NCBI GenBank assembly: GCA_940337035.1
Contig: CALNHX010005198.1
Coordinates: 47,678-111,677 of the forward strand
DNA length: 64,000 nt
From: Agriotes lineatus
Lineage: Eukaryota > Arthropoda > Insecta > Coleoptera > Elateridae
Direction: 5' to 3'
Below the pieces are notes generated by a model. The model saw nothing but the letters and a program-made list of their open reading frames with translations. It made no database searches and was not told where the DNA came from. Both the position numbers and the translations under genes were made by a program. Below, in pieces: positions 22,943-33,083 of this stretch (the first letter of the stretch is position 1; each line of letters begins with the position of its first letter).

Positions 22943-23121
22943 GAATACAGTTTATGGGCTTTGTATGCGTTAGACAGAAGTAGACATATATGATTTAAAA
23001 TCTAGTATCCTAGAATTCAGTGTTTTCTAAAAACAAAACCTTTTGATTCTGCGAATACTAGATGTTAATCGCATATAGGTCTGTTTATGCCTAACGCATA
23101 CAAAGTCCATAAACTGTATTC
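22943..23121. repeat. 179-bp hairpin unit 'gaatacagtttatgggc', copy 1
   Basis: GAATACAGTTTATGGGCTTT and its complement at the far end make long arms, with a further inner pairing of TCTAGTATCCTAGAATTC-like sequence against GAATACTAGATGTT. Copy 2 is at 24982-25156. Confidence 0.8.
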
Positions 23122-23290
23122 ACACACATTTGATTACTTATGTTCATATTTTCCGCCACCAATCTGTATATTATGATATATAACACTGGAATGGGAAAAA
23201 ATCCTCTTACTCATGATACCACATACAACTATGGATTTCATCTACAAAAATACAATTTTATGGTATAACTAGAATTTTAAAACTTTTTTT

Positions 23291-23680
23291 GAATAACTGA
23301 CTACCCACTGCATTCGCATCGAAAAGGTGCCAGAAGAACGTCAATTACTTTGATCTATCTCGGGTCACAGATCCGGGACTCCAGGCCAAACAAGCCATAC
23401 GCTAAATAAATAAATCTATTTTTATAAATAAGTGAGATATTGTCAAAAAACGAAAAATCGAAAAATCACACGTTCCATAGGGTTGGCGGAAACATAGGCG
23501 GAATAGTTCGTAGTCTCAGCATGTCCTCTGCATTGCCCCCAACTCGCCGAAATGTACCTGACACGTACGTGCAGTCAAAGCAAGCAACTAAATCATCAAT
23601 TGTGGTGGTAATAGTAAACAGTTGAAAAGAAGCGACAAATCTAAAAATAAGTAAAATGATCACTTTTTATGATAAATTTG
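23291..23680. other. Spacer between foldbacks A and B
   Basis: No feature recognised. Short opposed open frames at 23440-23663 come from a locally self-complementary patch (CCGCCTATGTTTCCGCCAACC against GGCGGAAACATAGGCGGAA) and are not credible genes. Confidence 0.4.
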
Positions 23681-23682
23681 TG

Positions 23683-24489
23683 GAATTATACAGTATGGGG
23701 ACGTACTGTATGATTGGGTTACAAAGAGGGAAAAAGGGTTTTTTTTGACTTCTCAGAAAAATCACTCTTTAAAAACGCTGCTTGTTCTCAAACTAAAAAT
23801 GCACTTCTCCAAATTTAAATATCCTCTTCTGTATACGGGGGAGGTTCGAAAATACGATAATGGCTCAAGAATAAAGCGCCCTTATTATTCAAAATATACA
23901 ATAATGTTATTTGAAAAAGTTGCTTAGAATTAAAAGTAGATGTCACATATAAAGTCACAGCCACCTGCTCTAAAAAACAATTTCCACTGGTTTTTCTTAT
24001 TCTTCTACTACCCTGCGAATTACTAAACGCGATACTTCAAAGTTAATTTATTGACGGATACCATAAGAGTGTATCGTCAAAGTTGAGTTTCGGTCACTTA
24101 ACCTGAAATTTGTGTGGCCCGAAATTGATGCTAAAAATCTCATATTTCTGTCAACAAAGACACGAGTATCTTAAAAAAATTAATAATACGCGATCCAAAC
24201 ATCAATAGCAATTCAAAGCAATTATAATTTTTAATAGAAATGTTATAACAAATATTTCCAAATAACATTATTGCATATTTTGGAAAATAAGGGTACTTTA
24301 TTCTTGAGCCATTTTCATATTTTCGAACTTCCCCCGTGTACGGAAAGGGATAATTAAATTTTGACAAGTGCATTTATAGTTTGAGAACAAGCAGGGTTTT
24401 TTTATAAAGAGTGATTTTTTTTGAGAAGTCAAAAATAAACTTTTTTCCCCCATTGTAACCCAATCCGTAGACATACTGTATAACAATTT
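23683..24489. mobile_element. Foldback element B (same family as A)
   Basis: The left arm 23683-23935 and right arm 24200-24489 are inverted copies. Shared words include TTACAGTATG-like ends, GATTGGGTTACAA, AATCACTCTTTA, CTCAAACTA and GAGGTTCGAAAATA. The roughly 260-bp spacer matches part of the inner sequence of foldback A (TAAAGTCACAG, ACTTCAAAGTTAA). No transposase was found. Confidence 0.75.
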
Positions 24490-24784
24490 TGTATTTTATA
24501 ATATATTTCGTCTTTTGTTACTTACCTTAAAAGATTTGTTGGCGGTAATTGCACTTAAGATGGTAGACATAATCCACATGCACTTTAGATAAAAATCTTC
24601 AAATTGAAATAGTTCTACGTATTATCTATAAATCTGCATTCCTGTCGATTTGGGAACAGATAAGCACAATACATGTTCAAATACTGCATAATACTGCGCA
24701 ATGTAGATTTTTAAAAATAAAAGGGTAACTTCCAGTTTTTTAAAATTTTGTAAACCTTCTTCGTCCGGTTATTACTTTATTATT

Positions 24785-24906
24785 ATTTTTTCCCGTCGAC
24801 ACTTTTTTCCGCTGCATTTTTTTCCGTCGGCACTTTTTTCCGCGGAACTTTTTTCCGCGGCACTTTTTTCCATCGGCACTGTTTTCCAGGCATTTTTTTC
24901 CGCCAC
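24785..24906 (+). repeat. Short-word minisatellite (GCACTTTTTTCCGCG, ~16-18 bp)
   Basis: About seven units of TTTTTTCC plus a variable GC-rich word (GTCGACAC, GCTGCA, GTCGGCAC, GCGGAAC, GCGGCAC, ATCGGCAC). Only one orientation is present here. Confidence 0.85.
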
Positions 24907-24981
24907 CCCATTTTTTCGTATCTCCTATAGTTATCGAGATTCCCTATGAAAACATCGAAATTGCCTTAACCTGTAACCTTG

Positions 24982-25205
24982 GAATACAGTTTATGGGCTT
25001 CGTATGCGTTAGACGGAAATAGACATATGATTTAAAATCTAGTATCCTAGGATTTAGTGTTTTCTGAAAACGAAACACCTCCATTCTGCGGATACTAGAT
25101 GTTAATCGCATATAATTATTTCTGTCTAATGCATACAAAGCTCATAAGCTGTATTCCAACTCATTTGATTACCTTTGTTCACATTTTCCGCCACCAATCT
25201 GTATA
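24982..25205. mobile_element. Second copy of the 'gaatacagtttatgggc' hairpin plus right MITE end
   Basis: 24982-25156 repeats the 22943-23121 hairpin, and 25160-25205 repeats the right TIR ending CCACCAATCTGTATA. The left TIR of this copy is missing, so it is truncated. Confidence 0.75.
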
Positions 25206-25449
25206 AAGCTAACTAGCAATTTAACCAATTCTGTCATTTCAACCCAACTTGCCTTTCGCGAGAGAACATTAGAGGCATTAAAATTTCGACGGAAAACTCA
25301 ATGGGTGGAAATTCAGAATACACATTACAAGACTTAGCAAATTCTTAACATTCGGATACCTACAATACCTAATTATCTTTTCTTTTGCTAAGGGAGCTCA
25401 AATCTATTTTCGTGAATAAGCTTGGTCTCTGTCGCAGTCTTCAGGTTAA

Positions 25450-25719
25450 GGCAATTCCGTGGAAGGATGGCATCGAGGCTTTGACCAGCAAGTTTCTTCA
25501 AACCATCCAAATATTTGGAAATTTATAGAAGCACTGCAGCGAGAGCAGAGTCTTAACGAACTCAAAATAGAGCAATATGTAAGTGGCGAAGAACCACCCA
25601 GAAGCCAGAAAAGGTATCGGGATTGTGCTGACAGAATAAAGCGCCTTGTCAGTAACTTTGATATTCAAGAAAACATCGTCGATTATTTACGTGGGATTGC
25701 GCATAATTTTAATTTTTAA
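25450..25719 (+). pseudogene. MULE transposase C-terminal fragment
   Basis: The 86-residue open stretch starts with a non-ATG codon after an in-frame stop, so it is only the end of a gene. It reads VEGWHRGFDQQV, SNHPNIWKFIEALQREQ, then KRYRDCADRIKRLV and DYLRGIAHN. This is the usual C-terminal tail of insect MULE transposases (the 'NxVEGWH...HPxIWKFI...YRD' region after the DDE domain). The DDE catalytic core and zinc finger are absent. A short-word tandem array (25910-26050) begins about 190 bp downstream, where the element's right terminal repeat would be. A cut-and-paste transposase of this family makes 9-bp target duplications, as at 15124-16157. Confidence 0.75.
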
Positions 25720-25909
25720 TATTAGTAGATATGTAATTGGGTAGGATATATTTGTTAAGTATTGTTTGATTTACTAGAATAAAGTTAAAATAAAATAAAA
25801 AACAAAAAAAACTTCTAAACACGCCAGTCCTAAGCTTGAATAAAGTGTGAAGAAAAGTTGACGCTATTAATGTTAATAAATGTAACCGTAATATATTTTC
25901 GACAGAGTG

Positions 25910-26050
25910 ATTTTCGGTCTATTGCTGCTTCGGTCTAGTGACGTTTCGGTCTATTGCTGCTTCGGTCTAGTGACGTTTCGGTCTATTGCTATTCGGTCAA
26001 TTGAGTTCGGTCAATTGCTTTCGGCCTATTGAGTTCGGTCTACTCGCCGT
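25910..26050 (+). repeat. Short-word minisatellite (TTCGGTCTATTGCTGC, ~15-16 bp)
   Basis: About nine units of TTCGGTCTA with endings TTGCTGC, GTGACG, TTGCTA, TTGAG and CTCGCC. It lies just downstream of the MULE transposase end and may be that element's right arm. Confidence 0.85.
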
Positions 26051-27876
26051 GTACCTAGAAACTTAGTTAAAAACCAGGTTTTGATGTTCATCCCTTAGCT
26101 TTAGCAGAGCACTTCTAAGTAGCAGATATCGTCATAGGTTATATCAATGTTTTATATGAAAGACTGGATTACAATGCTGCAGAAAGATAAGATTTATTCT
26201 AAATTAATTAAACAATGTAGTGCCTAATTATTAATTACCTGAAATAAGGTGAGAAGTGATATCACCAAGGAATATTGAATTATGAGTTTAAGTAAACTGT
26301 CAACGTACGCTTTATGTTAAAGGAATGTACATATCCTGTATTGAGCTTGAGTGGAAAGGGTTGTTATAAATCTGTTACAATTATAAATGCATATCCCAAC
26401 CTGATTGAAAGAGTTTCATGTTTAAAAAAATATATTTACTGAGCTAACATACAAAATTACTTAACAAAACATAATTGGTGCACTGGTTAAGTTAATAAAA
26501 TGAAGTACATAACCAATGATAGGCTAAATCACTCTCACATTTAATAGATTTGAGTAAACATATGTGGATTGTAATTTTGATAAAACAAACATTCAAATAC
26601 ATAAAATTCGTTTATATGTATATCCTCAGAAAGATCATTGCAGTGTATATACAGTGACCGCTAAAAAGTCGGCATCAAATGCGAAAAATTTAGATTTTAC
26701 GGAAAAACTGTGTACGGCAATAATTTGTGCTTGTTTAAAAACTTCTTTAGTCCCTATCAGATATACCGAGTGCTTTTAACTTAGTTACAAAATGCGTTTT
26801 TCGAAATTGTCAAAATTGAAAGAGTGCTGCTTTTCGGAAATTAATTAAGATATCAACGAAATTTTTAGCGTGTGTTACTTTTAGGTAAGTGAACAATCTC
26901 AAGGCCCTACAACAAAATTTTCCTTTAACTTTCTTAAATTAAAATTTTAAAGGTTTTTAAAATATTTTTCAAAATCACATGCCAAGACTAAATTTTAAAA
27001 TAATTTTTTAAAATAAATTTTAAAGATTTGTAATTGGAAAAAGCAATTATTATAGACGATTTATTATGTTCACATAATGTTTTAGGTGTTTGATGCAAGG
27101 CGCTTTTTATGAGAAATATTTTTCAACAATAATTAATATATATATATATAAATGGCTTCTAGAAACTCTAATCTATCCCTTATAATAAATTACTTTTACA
27201 AAAATCCTGTAAATATTCTTTTACAGTTGTCTAAATGACGAGATTTTTTTGTATTCAGTTTACATGTTCTAATAATTTAGGATTTTTCTTCAAAACTTTG
27301 AGCCAAAATTTTGTATTTAGATGGAAATGTTTTTCCCTCTCTTGGCTAATTAGTAAATGCATTTCTTCCAATTCACTATATATCGGGATCCTACCTTCTC
27401 TATCTCCTCACTCTTTCTTTTCTAGGTTTTTCTTCTCTGTAGCCTCTTCAACCTCATCTCGCTATGATTTTTGGGCTCCAATCGCTGACTCTGTTTATCC
27501 ATCTATCATCTTCTGCTGTTTTTACGTGCGCTTGTCCTTTATCTGATCTGTTTATTTATCTGAAACGGTCTGAAGTCAGCGTTAGTTGCAGTCACCTACG
27601 TCATCTAGGACGAGACTAGCAAACTAATTACAGTTTTCGATAAATAAATTTTCAGTTATAGAATTATTCATGTAAAATGTATACGCGTTAATAACAGATA
27701 CTGTTGTGTTAGAACTGAGGTACCAATAAGAAACATAAAAGTAAGGGGCCGAACACGGCAAAGCTTTCTTTTATATAAACAAGAAATTTGTGAACCGAAT
27801 CTTGACTAAATTTAATACAATTATAGGTGAATTGTAACTTACTTTAATTTTATACGGGCACATGGTGTCTAGGGAT
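26051..27876. other. AT-rich intergenic DNA, nothing firm recognised
   Basis: Contains a short (TA)n at about 27137-27150. The complement of 27235-27546 reads as a broken charged peptide (ELEEMHLLISQEREK) that might be an old LINE remnant, but stops are frequent. Confidence 0.35.
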
Positions 27877-27878
27877 TA

Positions 27879-28018
27879 AGGGCCGGTTCTACAATGCAAG
27901 TATATACCTAGAATAAGCTATCCGAGGTATAATTCTCATAGTTTCCTTTGTTACAACAATCGTTTCTAGGATACTTATTCCCTGGATAACTTTATTCTTG
28001 CATTGTAGAACTGGCCCT
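27879..28018. mobile_element. 140-bp MITE with 22-bp TIR and TA duplication
   Basis: The left end AGGGCCGGTTCTACAATG and right end complement AGGGCCAGTTCTACAATG differ by one base. TA flanks both sides (27877-27878 and 28019-28020). The interior is also largely self-complementary (CCTAGAATAAG / CTTATTCCCTGG-like). Tc1/mariner-type by its duplication. Confidence 0.8.
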
Positions 28019-28499
28019 TAGTCTAGTATGAAATAATATCTTTATTTATTTCCAACTTTATTCATAATTTATCATTCGCTATTCTGTCCCTCCTTGTTTC
28101 CACATCTCCGCCAATAGTCCAGCGATTCATTGTGTACTTCCTTGTTTTGTGCTTTTATGCACGCTCTTGTTCATCCTAGGCTATTTTTTATTTCTTCTTC
28201 TGTGATTACATCTTAAACGTTTTCTTTCTTTGTTAGACATTCGGTTTCATTGATTTCAAACTCACTTTAATGTACTCTTCTCTTAACTTTCACGTCGTAT
28301 AACTTAAATTTCCTTCGTCTTGTGAATATCAGGTAGTCGGCAAAGTTCAGTAGCTACACAAAGAATCATTGAAAATGAACAGGGCTATGCAACCAACATT
28401 ACAGTAGTTGTTTACGTTTTCTGAATTCCTCTTGTCTCTAAAGTAGAATCGTGTTGTTCTAACTCTCTACCCATCGTAATAATAAAATAACATTGCACG

Positions 28500-29200
28500 C
28501 AATTGCAAAAACGTCGGTTAAGTCAATTTGAAATGCATACCCTGTTCATTTTCAATGATCGCAAGTGTATATTCATATGTTCGTTTCTAAACGGGATCCC
28601 CATCTCCTCGTATTTCCCCTTACAGTTCCTCGCATATTCCATGAGAATCTTCAATAGAGTAGGTGACGTGGAACACTCTTGCAGCAAACCCTTTAACTAT
28701 TGGTCAGATTTTTTTCTTACTTTTGCGGAAAATCTATTGCCCTTATACAAGTTTCTCACTGCCGTGGTTACAGTGAGGTGCACTCCTATCTTTCCCATCG
28801 TCTTCCATAACTGGCTCTCCGGAACTGTGTCATGTGCTTGCTTCAAATCTATAAAAGCTAAGTCAACAGCCCTATTATTTGCTTCAATCAGTTGTGGTAT
28901 CGCATACATGATACAGTAAGTCCTGCCCCGTTTATTTGTCTCTTTCCCTAAGTTAGTTCTTCACTATGCTTTTGTATATCCATTCTATGGTGGCTAGTAA
29001 ACTTATTACGGTATAATTGATTGAAGATTAAGGTTATATACGCTGGTTTCTATTTACGATCGCTTGAAACATTATGCGCATTAGTTTTTCTGATTCCTAC
29101 TAGATCAGTTCCGACATGATTCCTTCAAGTCCAGCAGCTTATTACTCTTACTGTACTTGATCGCCTTCTGTACGCCTTGCTCGGTAACTGTTTCTTTTTA
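28500..29200 (-). pseudogene. RTE-like LINE reverse transcriptase fragment
   Basis: Minus strand. About 29170-29020 gives AIKYSKSNKAAGLEGIMSEL (the 'KNNKAPGPDGI' block) with stops after it. 28909-28697 gives AFIDLKQAHDTVPESQLW (first palm Asp block) and AVRNLYKGN. 28690-28525 continues with GLLQECSTSPTLLKI and KYEEMGIPFRNEH, which normally precedes the FADDQ box. Several stops and shifts make it non-functional. The block wording matches RTE-like LINEs common in insects. Confidence 0.75.
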
Positions 29201-31265
29201 TCCCTCGCTTGTCCTATTTTGTTATTCCTCTTTCTCTTTAAAATATGTAACTTTTCTCTTTCTTGTTTGTTTTTATAGACTTAATGACGCTCTGTGACTA
29301 TGCGTATCTTGCTTCATGTTTTGGCATACTTTCTGCCATTAGCAATTCTTTGGTGGTGAGCCTTTTTCTTTTTCTCTTTCTAGTACCTTTCCAATTTAAT
29401 AGCTAACCACCTTTTGTATGGATGTTCCGTTGTAGTTTGAAGCATTCTATCTTTATTTCGTCCTCTTGTCCTCTCTTCCAAAGGCTTCGAAACGCAGAGA
29501 TTATACAAAAAGTACCATAATCTGAAAAGCAATAAATATCTTAACTAGGTCATAACTCAGTTTGCAATAACGAAAATACACATAATCATAGTAAAATGTA
29601 TAATAGTGAATAATATAGCATTTGGATATAAACGTTAAGTAAGCCGGGTGCACCCATTAAACGTAAGTTCTAAAAATATAATAGTCAAATGTATAAATAC
29701 AATAATAGTAGCATTAAATGAATAAACTACTATATAAATGATTAAAGTTTAATAGTGAATGACATTATTGAAGCTAGTTAAACTTGGATGAGGCCTGAGG
29801 AGCAACCCATCGGAGGCATCAGCACATCGCAGGATGCAATACACGGGAACAAACGTAAAATTTGAGGAATGCTGCAGTAATAAAATCAAAAATTAAAGAC
29901 ATACCTACGTGCAACACAGAACCCTCTGGACATAGTAGTACCTTCTGGCGAAAGCAAGAAAGAGCTAATTCCACCTGAACAGATTCTAGAGCAATCTGTT
30001 CTCTAGGCACTATGCAAAACCCACCACGAAATAGGTCAAGGCCACCTCTTAATGGGACAAACAGCGGCTTACGAAAGCAGCAAACTGACTTCTGACAGCA
30101 AATATCGACACGGGACGAATACATGACGAAATTAAACGGCTCAAATATTTCACATGGTCGGTATCACACGAAACAGTTTTCCTAATCATAGCCGGGTCAA
30201 AATAGGATCAAAAACAGGAAAATTGCCGGTAAAACAGTCCTATTGGTCTAAATCGGACTGATCAAAGGACAATATTTAGGCTTTGACATAATCTTCAGCG
30301 AGTTTCGAAATCAAGGAAGCGCGCTCGCCGCGACAAAAGCGGACCAATTTAGAACGACGGTACGAACCATTAAAAAATTGCACCAAATTACTCTAGCTGA
30401 AAAATACGGCGCTTTTCACCCGCTGTCTTATCGATTCGTCTTGAAGAAGGAGTATTTTGATCTTCAGGTCTTTGTGTATGTTGCATTGCTTGCTGTTCTT
30501 CGTCTATCCCATGCGCACTTATCTTGGTTAACAGCACTCAGTAGTTATTGCCACATTCGGCTTCACTTTTAACTCGGGCATCAGTTAGTCTTATCTACTA
30601 TTATCATATACAGATTCATATAATAAAGTCATATCACACTCCTTGAACAACTTAATGAAACAATCATAAACATCGAACTATTGATAGTTAGTTTTGATGT
30701 AGTTAGCCTCCTCATCCTCAGCAATGTTCGGGTAGACAAAACAGTCAACGTCATAAATCAAAGCCTGCAATACTAAAAAATTACAGTCGCTAACAGCATT
30801 ATACATTGACAATAGAAGTTTTTATATTGTCTGTTCGAACAACACACTTTCAGTTAGGTGATAATTTTTACCAACAAAATTTCGGGAGGGCAACGGATTT
30901 CCTTTCACTCATATTGTTAGTAGCAGCTTTATGCAAGGCTTGGAACAGCAATAAGTCTACATTATTTACACAGTACAAAGAATTAGTTTGATGAAGGTAC
31001 GTTACAAACTGGCCTCACAATATTTATGAACTAAACAACTTATGGTGTTGTGAGAAACCCATTTTAATAAACGCACTTCGATTTTCCGCATTTGTTCAGA
31101 ACTCTTTGTTTGCGTTGTAGAACCTGGCGCTTGCTTGTCATAGATTGCTGTAACATATCGTTTAAAACATATCTGTTTTTAGAATGGGGTTGCTCCAACG
31201 CTAATTCCTGAGGCGACCCTATAGGGTTCCGCCCCAAAGGCCATCGCTCCATGTCAGGAGTCAAG
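29201..31265. other. Mostly unrecognised DNA
   Basis: The minus strand of 29210-29480 reads as a broken Lys/Glu-rich peptide and may be the upstream part of the RTE-like element. From 29500 to 31265 I see no repeat family, RNA gene or credible gene; several short open frames lack any recognised motif. Confidence 0.4.
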
Positions 31266-31279
31266 AATGTTATCTGCGG

Positions 31280-31420
31280 CAATTTGCGCGCTTGGCACGA
31301 GGTTGCGCGTCGGGGGAAGCCCCCGGTGCCCCGTCGAAGAAGTAATTGGCATTTTGACCGAGTGCTGCGGTCATGTGTGTCTGCAACACATGGGAGTTCC
31401 GGGGCGTGCTGGCCGGAGGT
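31280..31420. repeat. GC-rich patch resembling the hAT subterminal region
   Basis: GGCACGAGGTTGCGCG (about 31298) and the nearby GGGGGAAGCCCCCGG resemble GCACGAGGTTGTGCGG and GGGGCAAAGCCCTAG in the left end of the hAT-like element at 32659. Probably a scrap of the same family, without visible TIRs. Confidence 0.35.
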
Positions 31421-31576
31421 TTACTAGTATTTATAGAAACTTAAACGCCGACTTTTCCAAATTTACTGCAAAACGGAAGTCAGCCGAATACATTGTAAAC
31501 ATGTTATCTTTGATGCTGGATGTTTAAAAATTCTACGTTATTTACTTTCGAAATTAAACTTTGAATAGTCAGCTAC

Positions 31577-31958
31577 CGTATGATCGAAAATTGTTATGCT
31601 CCAGAGGGCTGTGGAATTGTTTTGTTAAAAATTTATGTTGGCAGTCGTGGTATTAAAAGTCACATTGGCATTTTATATCTGTCAGTGTAAGGTAATGCCA
31701 TTTTAACAAATAAAAAGAATTCACTTGAATACATAAAAATGTTAATAACAAAAACAGCTACATCTGTTCAAAGTGATTGCCTCCATTTTTCATACATATT
31801 ACAACTTTGTGTCCAGTAGAAAACATTCTGTCAAAGTTAAGTGATTCTATAAAAATTGTATAGGTTATAATATTATTGAGTATCTTTACTCACCACTGCC
31901 AACATAATTTTTTTTTAAATTCACAGCCCTCTAGATGGCAAAAGTTTTCGATCATACG
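31577..31958. mobile_element. 382-bp MITE with long imperfect TIRs
   Basis: The left arm CGTATGATCGAAAA... CCAGAGGGCTGTGGAATT...TTATGTTGGCAGT pairs with the right arm ending in CGATCATACG. TA occurs near both ends. No ORF. The 388-bp repeat copy begins only five bases to the right. Confidence 0.75.
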
Positions 31959-31962
31959 TACT

Positions 31963-32350
31963 AATCCTTTATCTAATAGACTTGTCTGTCCGTCCGTCCG
32001 GGACGCTGTTTCAGCAGCCAAACCGTAAGAGATAGAGAAAAAAGTTATGAAAGTTATATGTTTGGAATGGTCATGTCAGCTCAGGAACCGAATTTCAGTC
32101 ACGTGACATTTCCGGTTTTCGAGAAATCACAAAAAAGACCGTTTTTCAAATAAAACGCGTATTAAATAAAAATGTTTCAGCAGCCAAACGGAGCTGCGAC
32201 CCTCTGCCCCTTGAAACGTCGATCGGTTAGGCAACCACTTTGACACCTTCCAGGTCTGGGTACAGTTTTTATTTAATACGCATTCTATTTGAAAAACGGT
32301 CTTTTTTGTTTTTTAAATGAGACATTTGTCTCACTGGATTGCTTGTTATA
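31963..32350 (+). repeat. 388-bp interspersed repeat, copy 2
   Basis: Same orientation and almost the same sequence as 9240-9628, including the internal inverted repeat with ACGCGTATTAAATAAAAA, the (GTCC)n tract and the 3' hairpin. Flanking bases differ between copies, which fixes the common ends. Confidence 0.85.
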
Positions 32351-33083
32351 CATATAATACACGTATGGGATCCAAAACAAAGCATAATGATTTTGAAGTT
32401 CTTAATTACAGCTGGGGTTAAGAAAGTGCTTTTATAATAATTCTCCTTTGTTGGTCATCACGTCATCAGCTTCGTAAGGATTAAGCGTTATTTTGTAGTC
32501 ATTACTATGTATATGGAAGGATGGTGGTTAGTTAAACTACAGGATTACTTGCAACTTTTCTTATATAATGTCGTTTTACATGTATAGAAACTATTACATT
32601 TTAATGATGGTCTGACACATTATTGGACGCTTAAATTCTTTAAATATTAATTTTCAAACAGGGGCGGACTGGGACTAATAGGCCCAGGATGCTGCTTGTC
32701 TGGAAGGGCTCGCACGAGGTTGTGCGGTATATCTCGGGCCTGGGGCAAAGCCCTAGCCGCCGGAGGCAACATCGCCGAAGCCGAAAAATTTTTTCGCTGG
32801 TGCGATATAGTTTATGGCCTAAAACACTATTTTAGGACGCGATTAACAGGCGCCAACTAGTAACAACCACCTACTAGTAACACTACCCGAGCGCGCAATT
32901 CAAAACTTGAGAAAATTATATTCGAGAAAGGCCTACGACCAATATTGTATAACTCGCACGTACCAAATTGGCACTCGCAACCTGCGCGCTTGTGAGTGGA
33001 TCTGGCAAGGGGCAAGGTGGCGGTCAGCGGTAAGTCTCAATGTACTGAACATGTAATAATAACGATAATAATAATAATAAATA

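Larger units (their letters stand above)
22741..23170. mobile_element. MITE with ~31-bp TIR (tacagattggtgg), containing two inner units
   Basis: The left TIR starts TACAGATTGGTGGTGGAT at 22741. The right TIR is its diverged complement ending CCACCAATCTGTA near 23170. A second right end plus its inner hairpin recurs at 24982-25205, so the hairpin is a shared part of this family. Confidence 0.7.
21208..23290. mobile_element. Long foldback element A, carrying nested palindromic insertions
   Basis: Left-arm blocks at 21208-21305 and 21535-21720 match in inverted order right-arm blocks at 23171-23279 and 22490-22640. Key words are AGAGGATTTTCTCCCATT, AAAAATGCATTTGC and GGAGGTTCGAAAATATGAAA. The same arms form foldback B at 23683-24489. 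The interior holds at least four further palindromic units (listed separately). No ORF of its own was found. Superfamily unknown. Confidence 0.7.

Noticed and set aside
27235..27546. 103-codon plus-strand frame rich in Phe and Ser
   Set aside because: Same antisense effect; no family match and no promoter signal.
29819..30124. 101-codon minus-strand frame
   Set aside because: No family resemblance, and no start or splice evidence.
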